64,000 nucleotides of DNA from Myxococcales bacterium (GTDB lineage: Bacteria; Myxococcota_A; UBA9042). Every line of letters begins with the position of its first letter. The stretch's first letter is position 1. The position numbers were made by a program, and so were the translations under genes. The notes beneath the pieces are model-generated. The model was not told the DNA's origin and ran no database searches. It saw nothing but the letters and a program-made list of their open reading frames with translations. Positions 7,983-17,000 of the stretch are shown one piece after another. The stretch spans positions 1-64,000 of the forward strand of contig JAGSHB010000006.1 in NCBI GenBank assembly GCA_023954815.1. The letters are read 5' to 3'.

Positions 7983-10900
7983 TCATTGGAACCTGAAGTT
8001 GCGAACGCGCCACCAGTTCGATGGTTGGTACGCAAACCACTCCAGGCGCACATAGACCTTTGGATTCGGTCCAGCCGTGCTGAGGAAGGTCGACAAGTCG
8101 ATCGTCCGCTCGGCAAACTTCTGATATTTGGAACTGCTGCTGTAGTGATCGAGCACGGTGATCCACGTCGTGCCGTTGGTGCTGACCCGCACGTAACGCC
8201 GGCCGTAGTTGTAGGCTTCGTCAAACACCAGTTTTGCGGACTTGTTGCTACCGACACTGTAGGTCTTCTGCAGCGAGTAGCGATGCCAGCGACTGGTCAT
8301 CAAGTCGGTCACCTGCCACCACTTGTTGCCGGTATCCCACTTCCACTCGCCAGAAGCCTTCCACTCCGTCGGTTTCACCACGTAGCCCTTGGTCGCCGTC
8401 GGCAGCCCAACGTGCTCCACAACAGTGGCGCCCTGCACTTCTTGCCAGTAAGTCTGATTGCCCGAGAGGTAGCCGCGAATACGAACATAGAGCGCACCGT
8501 GAGACTTCTGGCTGCTCAGGTCGACGACAGTGGGCTGCCAGTAGTACGGCCACGAACCCGAGGTCCCGCGAGCGTACAGATTCGTCCATACGACGCGATC
8601 CGGGCTGGTATCGACGTAGATTGAGCTGGCGCGATTACGACCACTGAAGACAAATGTCGGTTTCTTGAGGCCGCTCACATCAAAGGCCACCTTGCTCGAC
8701 AACGTCTGGCGGTAGGGCAGCAGCTCGTCGCTGTTTGAGCCACCGGTAACACCGTGGTTCAGGTTCCAGTAGGAGCCCAGCGTCCAGGTCCAGAGACCTT
8801 CTGCGTCCCACTGCGCAGGAGACAGCTGCGTCCCCGGCTTGACCTTGACCACGACGGGCAGCTCGGTCACCCGCATGTCGAACACGTCCCACCAATGGGA
8901 TGGGGCGGTTGGGTGGCCGCTGAACGCGATGTAGACCTTCTTGCCCTTCCAGTTGGCTAGGCTGATCTGCCGACGATGTACAACGGGATCCGAGTTGTTG
9001 GTCCCCATTGCAGCCACTTCCCAGTTGACCCCATCGAGGGACACCCGCAAATAGCGCGTCGGCCCCCACGTCGCCTCGCGATAGATGAACACGGGGTTCT
9101 TCAACGACGTCAGGTCAATCGCCTTCTTGCTCTTGAGCCAGTGGTAGGTCTTCAGTTGCGTCGCAGCGAGGTGCCAACGAGAGGTCTTGCTGTTCCAGTT
9201 CCATCCACCGTGAGGCTGGAAGTCCGCTTGGCCGAGCTTCGCCCCCGGTTTGGCGATCTCCACTGGCACCTGTTCCTTGAACACGATGTTGCGGAGCTCA
9301 CCCCAGTAGGGGCCACCAGCCGGCGTCACAGTAATCGTCACGTGGACCTTGCGACCGGCGTAGTTGCTCAGGTCAACGCTGCGACCATGCCAAACCGTGT
9401 CGTACCCGCCGCCCTCCTTGTAGATGGTCTTCGGAATGTCGCTCGGACCATCAATGATGACCTCCAACTTGCCGTAGTAGTGGCGATAGTCGAAGTACAT
9501 CGTCGGAGCTTTGGCGCCCTTCAGGTCGAGTAGCCACTTGCTCCGTGCGTGATGCCGGTAGGGGTTGGGGTTCGGAGCATGGGACTGTCCGTCGAAGCGC
9601 AGATGCCACGGCTGCCCACTGTCTGCGCAACTCCAGGCGATCCCCTCGAGGTCCCAGCCTGAGCAGGCCGGCTTGACCTTGGTGTAAGGAACCGAAACTA
9701 CTGGCTGGATATCCTTGAATCCCACGTTTCTGAGCTCACCCCAGCGGCCGAAGCTGCTCGGATAGCCGTTGAACCGGATCATGATCTTCTTGCCCTTGAA
9801 CTTGCTCAGGTCGACGTGGGCTTTGCGCCACACGTAGTCGTGAGCTGGACCGAAAGACTTCAGTTTCTGCCAGGCGGAGCCGTCTTCACTAACCTCGAAG
9901 TGCACGTAGGAGTAGTAGCGCCGGAATTCAAATGCGAACCCAGGTGCCTTTGCCTTCGACAGGTCCACCCAACGCTTCAAGGTGGCGGGCTGATTGTAGC
10001 CACCAGGGTCCGGCAGCGAATTCACCGCGTCCATCCGCAGGAACCAGGGCTTCTTCGCGTCGTCGCACTTCCAGCTGGGACCAACGAGGTCCCAATCCGC
10101 ACACGCGAGACTGAACCCGTAAGCGCTCACCTTCAGCGGAGCCGGTTTCGTCTCGGCGCGGAAGTTGCGGAACTGTCCCCAGTACGATGTGCCGTGGGGG
10201 CGCACGTAAAAGCGCACGTACCACGTCTTGCCGACGAACTTGGAAAGGTCGACGATTTGTGGCCGCCAGACGTAATCCGACCCGCCGAGCGTCGTCCACA
10301 CGGTGGTCCAATTCTCTTTGGTTTCACTGATTTGCAGATAGGTGTAGCCGTGGTAGTGCCGCCTGTCGAAGCGCAGCACGGCGCTCTTCACCTTCGTCAA
10401 GTCGAGGCGCTTGCCCCACGTCGCGTAGTGGTTGTAATAGTTGGTGTTGTATTCGGAAGACGTGTCGCCAACCCAGCCAAAGTCCCAGACCTTGCCACCG
10501 GGATTGCATGTCCAAGCGCTGCCGTCGTAGTCCCACAAACCGCAGCTGTTGAACTTGCTTGGCACACCCTGGGTGCCCGGGATTCCCGGCGGCGCTTTGT
10601 CGATACCGCGCACGTTCCGCACGTGACCAAAATGAGAGCTTGCCTGGGTTGTCCGGAAGCGAATCTGCGCTTTGCTGCCAGCGTACTTGCCCACGTACAG
10701 AATGCGCTTGCGCCAGACATAGTCGGTCAGAGACACACGCGTGTAGATGTTCTCCCAGACACCGTCTGGCTTGCGGATGTCGACGTAAAGCGTGCCTCCG
10801 GCGGAGCGCTCCTCGAAAGTGATTGCGGGATTCTTGGTCTTCGCCGCATCAAGCAACAGGTTCTGCAGCATGATGTTGGCGTAGTAATTGGGATCGGGAA

Positions 10901-13900
10901 CCTGAACCACGCCATGGTAGCGGAGTTGGTAGGGCGTCGTCGTCTTGTCGCACTTCCACGCCGGGCCTTCGTTGCTCCAGTGAGCACAGGTGCTCGCGTA
11001 ACCCCACGGCACAGTCGGTGGCGCCTTGTCTTTCTCGGCAATGCGGATATCGCGAATGTCCCACCAGCTCGACGTATTTTGCGGCACGCCGCGGAACCGC
11101 ACCCAGACAGGAATGCCCTTGTACTGCGCCAGGCTGGCGCTGTTCACACGCCAAATGTGGTCCGAGATGTTGATGTGTTTGGCCAACGGCACCCAGATCT
11201 TGCCGTCTTTGCTGGCCTCCACGAAGAGCTGTCCGCCGTTGTAGCGCTCGGTCCAGTACAGGTAGGGAGCTCCTGTGCACTGCAGGTCGACCTTCTCTTG
11301 GAGCGTCATGGTCTGCGTGCTGCCGGTAGCACCAGTAATCATCCGGTAGAAGCCCGCGCCGGCGTGGCCGAAGGCTTTGATAGTCGTGCTGCCGCCGAAT
11401 GCCCAGTAGTCCTTGTTGTACTTGGCTGGATCAACGAAGGGCTTGAAGGCGTTGGGGCCGTTGGCGACGTGAATGCAACCCTTGGTCGCGTGACAGAAGT
11501 CATCGGTGCACTTGTTCAGGTCGTCGCAGCTCTTGGGTTTGCCACCGACACAGATTCCCTTCAGGCAGGCATCTCCGACCGTGCAGGCGTTGCCGTCATT
11601 GCACAATCGGTCCGTTTTCACGGAGTTGCATCCGGTCTTCGGATCGCAGAAGTCATCGGTGCAGTACACCCCGTCATTGCAGGCCAGCTTCTTCTTGCCC
11701 GGCGTACAGTCACCCTTGGCGCACAGGTCCGCCACGGTGCAGATGTTGCCGTCGTCGCAACCGAGGGAATTGGGCGTCTGGATGCACCCCTTAGTCGGGT
11801 GGCAACTGTCGGTGGTGCAGTGGTTCTTGTCGTCGCAGACCTGCTTGGTGCCCGGGAAGCACTTGCCGGACTTGCATCCGTCACCAACCGTGCACTTGTT
11901 GCCGTCATCGCAGGCGCTATTGGTCGGCTTATGGGTGCAGCCGATCTTCGAGTCGCAGAAGTCGTCCGTGCAGCCATTTTGGTCATCGCAGGACAACGTG
12001 ATTCCCGAATTGCAGACGCCACCCTTGCAGACGTCGTTACTGGTGCACACATCACCGTCATCGCAGCTCGCGCTGTTGCTCGACGCCACGCAACCTTTCT
12101 TCGCGTCGCACGAATCCGTGGTGCAGGGGTTGCCGTCGTTGCAGACCTGGAGCTTGCCGGTCACGCAGAGTCCAGCGGCGCAGACGTCGCCGACTGTGCA
12201 CACGTTGCCGTCGGAGCAAGACAGTTTGGCGACCTTTGACTCGCAGCCCTTCTTGGGCAAGCAACTATCGAGCGTGCAGGCGTTGCCGTCGTCGCAGTTC
12301 TGGCTCTTGCCGGAGACGCAGTGCCCCTTCTCGCACGCATCACCCACGGTGCAGGCGTTGCCGTCGTCGCAGCTCGCGCCTTTGGCGCCCGGTTTGCAGC
12401 CACTGGCCGGATCGCACGCGGCGTCGGTGCACGGGTTGCCGTCACCGCAGTTCTGCGGAGCACCGGGCTGGCAGACCGTACCCTTGCAGGTGTCGCCGAC
12501 GGTGCACAGGTTGCCGTCATCGCAGGCGCTCTTGGCCGAGGCCTTGTGCGCGCAGCCAGCGCCCGGGTCACAGGAATCCGTGGTGCAGACGTTGTTGTCG
12601 TCGCAGTCGGCGGGCGCACCAAGGCAGGCCCCCTTCTTGCACTTATCACCGACGGTGCAGGCGTCACCGTCATTGCAGGATCCACCATCACCCACGGCCG
12701 CGTACTTACAAGCACCGCTGCTAGAATCGCAGGTGTCCGTTGTGCATGGATTGCCGTCGTTGCAGCCGGTCTGCTTGACCGTCTTGCATGCACCGTCGGT
12801 GCAAACGCCGCCTGTGTCGCAAGAGTTACTCGCTGGCACGCAGACAGCGCCGTTGGCCGGAGCCGTCTTGCATCCTTTGACCGGGTCGCAGGAGTCGGTC
12901 GTACACGGATTGCCATCGTTGCACGTCAGACTGCCACCCGGTGTGCAGGCGCCCTTCTTACATGTATCGCCAACGGTACACACCGTGCCATCGTCGCAGG
13001 AGTCGCCGTCGAGTTTGGTGTACTCGCAGCCTTTGCTCTTGTCGCACGCATCATTGGTGCAGGGGTTGCCGTCATCGCAAGACTGAACTTTTGCGGGAGC
13101 GCAGGTCCCGCCGGTGCACGTGTCGCCCGTCGTGCAAACATCGCCGTCTGAGCATGCTGCGCCGTCGTCGTCCGTGACAGTACAACCGGATGCGGGCAGG
13201 CAAGCGTCGGTCGTGCAGGGATTGCCGTCATCACAAGACACGGTCTTGCCGGGTAGGCAAACACCAGATTTGCAGACATCACCGGATGTGCAGGCGTTGC
13301 CGTCGGAGCAGCCAGCTGCCGTATCGCTGTACTGACAGCCCAAGACGCCATCGCATGAGTCCGCTGTGCAGGGGTTGCTGTCGTCACAGGTCAGCGCCGT
13401 GCCACTTGCGCACTTGCCTGACTTGCAGGCATCGCCCTTGGTGCACACGCTGCCGTCATCGCAAGGTGCGCCGTCCTTGTCGGCGTAGTCACACCCTGCC
13501 CCGTCCTTGCATGTATCCGCAGTGCACGGATTGTTGTCGTTACACACCAACAGTTTACCGCTGCACGCACCGCCGGTGCAGTGGTCGGTCGTCGAGCAGG
13601 CGTTGCCGTCGTCGCACGGGGTACCGTTCTTCTGGGCGTCATGGCTACACTTCGCCTCGGTATCCTTGTGTACTGAGGGCGTGCAGCTGTCGTCGGTGCA
13701 CGGGTTACCGTCGTCACAGCCGGGCTTGCCGTCGGTTTCGCAGGGGGTCGCGCACTGGCCAACCTTGGCGACATCCAAACCGGTACACAGCTTAGCGTCG
13801 CAGTCGTCGTTGGCCTCGCACGGACAGCCAACCCCGCCCGGGCAAACGTCACCGCCCGGCCCAATGCCGTCCGGATACTCGCCATCTGCCAATGCGGTAT

Positions 13901-14033
13901 CCGCCGCGCCTGCGTCGTCGTGCTCGGTGGGCAGGTCATCCCCGCAACCAATCACCGCGACGGACAACAAGAGCCCCACGCACCACAACAACCCGGAGTG
14001 TGCCGACTTTGATTTCATGGTTATCCCCATCAT
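7983..14033 (-). CDS. Giant Cys-rich/beta-sandwich lipoprotein, paralog 2
   Basis: Up to 2016 residues. The first ATG (14033) overlaps the stop of the preceding gene in an ATGA arrangement. An in-frame ATG at 14018 (MKSKSAHSGLLW), preceded by GGGGAT, is an equally good start. The signal peptide ends in a lipobox AVIGC followed by GDD. An acidic linker and lead-in module (CPGGVGCPC) are followed by 15 A and 14 B four-Cys modules (about residues 106-853) and eight beta-sandwich modules (about 865-2016), the same layout as its neighbours. Coupling to paralog 1 suggests one transcript and fixed stoichiometry. As in the paralogs, Cys pairs occur only in sandwich modules 2-5. No enzyme motif was seen. 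A surface structural, adhesive or cation-binding role is inference from architecture. Confidence 0.88.
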   Translation of the reverse strand: MMGITMKSKSAHSGLLWCVGLLLSVAVIGCGDDLPTEHDDAGAADTALADGEYPDGIGPGGDVCPGGVGCPCEANDDCDAKLCTGLDVAKVGQCATPCETDGKPGCDDGNPCTDDSCTPSVHKDTEAKCSHDAQKNGTPCDDGNACSTTDHCTGGACSGKLLVCNDNNPCTADTCKDGAGCDYADKDGAPCDDGSVCTKGDACKSGKCASGTALTCDDSNPCTADSCDGVLGCQYSDTAAGCSDGNACTSGDVCKSGVCLPGKTVSCDDGNPCTTDACLPASGCTVTDDDGAACSDGDVCTTGDTCTGGTCAPAKVQSCDDGNPCTNDACDKSKGCEYTKLDGDSCDDGTVCTVGDTCKKGACTPGGSLTCNDGNPCTTDSCDPVKGCKTAPANGAVCVPASNSCDTGGVCTDGACKTVKQTGCNDGNPCTTDTCDSSSGACKYAAVGDGGSCNDGDACTVGDKCKKGACLGAPADCDDNNVCTTDSCDPGAGCAHKASAKSACDDGNLCTVGDTCKGTVCQPGAPQNCGDGNPCTDAACDPASGCKPGAKGASCDDGNACTVGDACEKGHCVSGKSQNCDDGNACTLDSCLPKKGCESKVAKLSCSDGNVCTVGDVCAAGLCVTGKLQVCNDGNPCTTDSCDAKKGCVASSNSASCDDGDVCTSNDVCKGGVCNSGITLSCDDQNGCTDDFCDSKIGCTHKPTNSACDDGNKCTVGDGCKSGKCFPGTKQVCDDKNHCTTDSCHPTKGCIQTPNSLGCDDGNICTVADLCAKGDCTPGKKKLACNDGVYCTDDFCDPKTGCNSVKTDRLCNDGNACTVGDACLKGICVGGKPKSCDDLNKCTDDFCHATKGCIHVANGPNAFKPFVDPAKYNKDYWAFGGSTTIKAFGHAGAGFYRMITGATGSTQTMTLQEKVDLQCTGAPYLYWTERYNGGQLFVEASKDGKIWVPLAKHINISDHIWRVNSASLAQYKGIPVWVRFRGVPQNTSSWWDIRDIRIAEKDKAPPTVPWGYASTCAHWSNEGPAWKCDKTTTPYQLRYHGVVQVPDPNYYANIMLQNLLLDAAKTKNPAITFEERSAGGTLYVDIRKPDGVWENIYTRVSLTDYVWRKRILYVGKYAGSKAQIRFRTTQASSHFGHVRNVRGIDKAPPGIPGTQGVPSKFNSCGLWDYDGSAWTCNPGGKVWDFGWVGDTSSEYNTNYYNHYATWGKRLDLTKVKSAVLRFDRRHYHGYTYLQISETKENWTTVWTTLGGSDYVWRPQIVDLSKFVGKTWYVRFYVRPHGTSYWGQFRNFRAETKPAPLKVSAYGFSLACADWDLVGPSWKCDDAKKPWFLRMDAVNSLPDPGGYNQPATLKRWVDLSKAKAPGFAFEFRRYYSYVHFEVSEDGSAWQKLKSFGPAHDYVWRKAHVDLSKFKGKKIMIRFNGYPSSFGRWGELRNVGFKDIQPVVSVPYTKVKPACSGWDLEGIAWSCADSGQPWHLRFDGQSHAPNPNPYRHHARSKWLLDLKGAKAPTMYFDYRHYYGKLEVIIDGPSDIPKTIYKEGGGYDTVWHGRSVDLSNYAGRKVHVTITVTPAGGPYWGELRNIVFKEQVPVEIAKPGAKLGQADFQPHGGWNWNSKTSRWHLAATQLKTYHWLKSKKAIDLTSLKNPVFIYREATWGPTRYLRVSLDGVNWEVAAMGTNNSDPVVHRRQISLANWKGKKVYIAFSGHPTAPSHWWDVFDMRVTELPVVVKVKPGTQLSPAQWDAEGLWTWTLGSYWNLNHGVTGGSNSDELLPYRQTLSSKVAFDVSGLKKPTFVFSGRNRASSIYVDTSPDRVVWTNLYARGTSGSWPYYWQPTVVDLSSQKSHGALYVRIRGYLSGNQTYWQEVQGATVVEHVGLPTATKGYVVKPTEWKASGEWKWDTGNKWWQVTDLMTSRWHRYSLQKTYSVGSNKSAKLVFDEAYNYGRRYVRVSTNGTTWITVLDHYSSSSKYQKFAERTIDLSTFLSTAGPNPKVYVRLEWFAYQPSNWWRVRNFRFQ
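7986..11450 (-). repeat. Eight beta-sandwich modules of paralog 2
   Basis: Module starts can be recognised at FKPFVDPAKY, PTVPWGYAS, PGIPGTQG, LKVSAYGFS, VVSVPYTKV, VEIAKPGAK, VVKVKPGTQ and PTATKGYVV. Each contains a WR...VDLS-x-[FYW]-x-GK core. The first module has a single Cys in D-L-x-C; modules 2-5 have the Cys pair and modules 6-8 have none. Confidence 0.75.
11460..13718 (-). repeat. Cys-rich A/B module array of paralog 2 (15 A + 14 B)
   Basis: A1 is CDDGNPCTDDSC and A15 is CDDLNKCTDDFC. The aberrant B6 is CVPASNSCDTGGVC (about 12800-12845). Each module carries four Cys, about 116 in all. Even Cys spacing suggests that the array is fully disulfide-bonded in the periplasm or outside the cell. 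Confidence 0.82.
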
Positions 14034-17000
14034 TTCGGCACCACCTTCAGGTTGCGCACGCGCCAGTAGCGGTCGATGCTAGAGATGTGCGAATTCAGCC
14101 GCACATACAGGGTCTTCGCACCAGCAAACGCCGACAAGTCGACGGTGTAGGACTTCATCGTCTGATTGGTACCACCCAAGCTGGACACCAGCTGCCACGC
14201 AAACCCATCGACGCTTACGTAAATCTGGCGTGAGGCGTTTGAATAGGTGGATTCGTAGACCAGCTTTGGCGTCTTTGTGCCAGACAAGTCCCAAGTCACC
14301 TTGGACTCTGCGACGGTGTAGTGACCAATTGCGTCCAGCTTGCGCTCGATGAGATTGAGGCCAGCGTTGGCGTTCCAGCCGCTCTCCAGCTCCCAATCCG
14401 TCACCTTGGCCTTGTAGCCGATACCCACGCTCTTGAGCACAGGACGCTCCAGGATCTGCATACCCCGTGTCTGCCACCAGTACGTGGTGCCATTGAGATA
14501 GCCAGTCATGCGGACCAGGAGCGCCTTCGAGGCTTTCCATTCGCTCAGGTCGACCGTGACTTTCTGCCAAATCGCCGTCGATGACCGAGCCACAGTGTGC
14601 GCCTGCTTCCAAGTCTGGCCGTCGTCATCGCTGACTTCGACCTTGCGCGTGACGCTGCTGTTGCGCTGGTAGAACTGCAGCACTGGGGCCGACATGCCGC
14701 TAATGTTGATCGCTGCGGTGGGCCAGAGGAAGTGTTCCGTGCTGATCCAGGCCGCCGACGACGAGAAGGTTGGCTTGTTCAGAGAGAACTCGCCCGTGGA
14801 GGCATTGTACAGCCACAGCCCACGCTTTTCGAAGTAGGTCGAGCCCAACTTCAGCGGCGCCTTCAAGACGTTCGGGGCCTTATACTCAACGACGCGCGGG
14901 TTCCTGACGGCCCACTGCGCGCCCGTCGCCAGGTTGTAGTAGTAGGCGTAGTGGCGGAACCGGATGCGAACCCCCTTCTTGCCCTTGACAGACGAGAGGT
15001 CAATCCACTCTGGCCGCATGACGCTGGACCGCTTTCCGTGGAAGTTGCGCGTCCAAATCATGTTCCAAGCCTTGCCGTCGAGGCTCACGTCCACGTAGGC
15101 GTACCCGTACAGCCAAGCATGCTCGAAGCGGAGCACTGGCTTATTGGCTGCACTCAGGTCGTAGACCTTCTTGAACGTCAGCGATTGCGTGTGACTGACG
15201 AAATTGTGACGACCCTCGAAACGCTTGTCGACGAAGTCATAGACCCAGCCACCCTCGGTCTCAAGGTCATTGATTGAGACTGTATCTCCGACTTTAGCGA
15301 CGCCAGGAGCCACGTATTCTCCGATGCTGACGTCCTTGATTTCACCCCAGTAGGCTGGGCTGTTCGGCTTCGCCGAGAAGCGGACAAACACCTTCTTGCC
15401 AGTCCACAGGCCAAGGTCGAACTCCCATTTACGCCAAATGAGGTCGAGGCTGTTGGGCGTCACTGCCAGCTCATGCCACTTGAGTCCGTCTTCACTGACG
15501 TAGGCATACAATTGCCCGTAGGAGTGTCGAGCCACAGCGCGAAGCACCGGGTTCTTTAGGCCTGCGAGTGTGACGTAGTGCTTCGTCGACGTGTGATGCA
15601 GGTAGGCGTTGGAATTGACGTTGTTGACGACCGCCGCGCCCTCAAACCGCAGCGTCGGGCCTGACGCCGTCGATTGGCACGCCCAGGCGGAGCCTTCCGT
15701 TTCCCAGCTGCTGCAGCCGAAGGCCACGCCAGGCTTCACCGTCACTGGTGGTTTCGGATTGGTGAGCGCGAAGTTCTTGAACTCACCCCAGTAGCTCGTG
15801 CTGTGCGGCTTGACGATGATGCGCAGACGCACAGTTCCGCCGTTCTTGTACGCTCCCAAGGGCAGCATCAGGTGACGCCACACGAGGTCGTGGGTGTTGC
15901 CGACGCTGTACAGGTCATCCCATTGGATCCCGTCCCCACTGGCTTGGATCTTCACGGTGCCGTAGTAGTGCCGGAAGTCGATTTGCGCGTGAGGGTTCGG
16001 CTGACTGGCGATCTTGTAGACGCGCTCGTTGGTCAATGCGACCCAGTAGCCCCCAGGCAATCCGACCGGAACGCTGTAGCGAAACTGGTACTTGGTCTTG
16101 AGGGGATCGCAGCTCCATGTGGCATTTTCAGCCACCCAAGCGCCGCAGTCATGTTTCGGTGTCCCGAAAGAAACGACCGGCCATGGCTTGGGAGCCTCAG
16201 CGACGCGAATGTTGCGCAGACGCCACCAACGGTTCGTTGAGTGGGGCACATAGCCAATGCGAATCCACACCTTCTTGCCGAGGAATTGACCGAGGTCGGC
16301 GCTCACCTTGCGCCAAACGGTGTCGTGCGTGTTGCCGACCGTCCATACCGAACTCCAGGAACCGCCGTCTTCGCTGACCTGCACGGCGACGGTGCCGTAG
16401 TAGTGACTGTGCGAGAAGGTGAGCTGCGGGTCCTTGGCCTTCGTCAAGTCGAGCTGCCGCTGGTACTTGGCGTAGTGCCAATACCCATTGGCATGCTTGG
16501 TCGGAGAAGCGTCCGACTTTGCCTGAAGGAACCAGTCAGTCTTCGTGGAATCGCACTCCCACACCGTGTCTTCCAGTGTCCAGTCGCCGCATGAGGTCAA
16601 CGCCTGCCCGTAGGGGAGGATGGATTTCTGGGTCGGCTTGGTGCCAAAGGTAATCCGACGGATGTCGCCCCAGTGGAAGTAGGTGTTGCCGTGGGGATTG
16701 TAGACGGTAAACCGCATCTCAACGACGTTGCCCTTGAAATCACTCAGGTCGACCACGCGTTTTCGCCACGCATAATCCGTTGTGTGACCACGCAAGAACG
16801 CTTCACCCCAGTCGCCATCCGGTGAGCGCACTTCGACCTTCAAGATGCCGTAGTAGTGCCGTTCCTCGAACGTCAGGTAAGGCTTGCTCACCTTCGAGAG
16901 GTCAAAGCGGAGATGGAAACGCGCGGTGCTGACATGCCGATTTGGATTGGGGATGAGGTTCGCGCCCTTGTAGTTGAGTTGGTACGAGGTGCCGTCCACG

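Noticed and set aside
7891-8166. 92-residue N-terminal extension of giant paralog 3
   Set aside because: It would cover the spacer and the end of paralog 2, lacks a ribosome site and would bury the signal peptide.
9816-12239. Long plus-strand open frame (807 codons) opposite paralog 2
   Set aside because: Antisense shadow of the GC-rich repeat gene; no start signal, signal peptide or recognisable domain.
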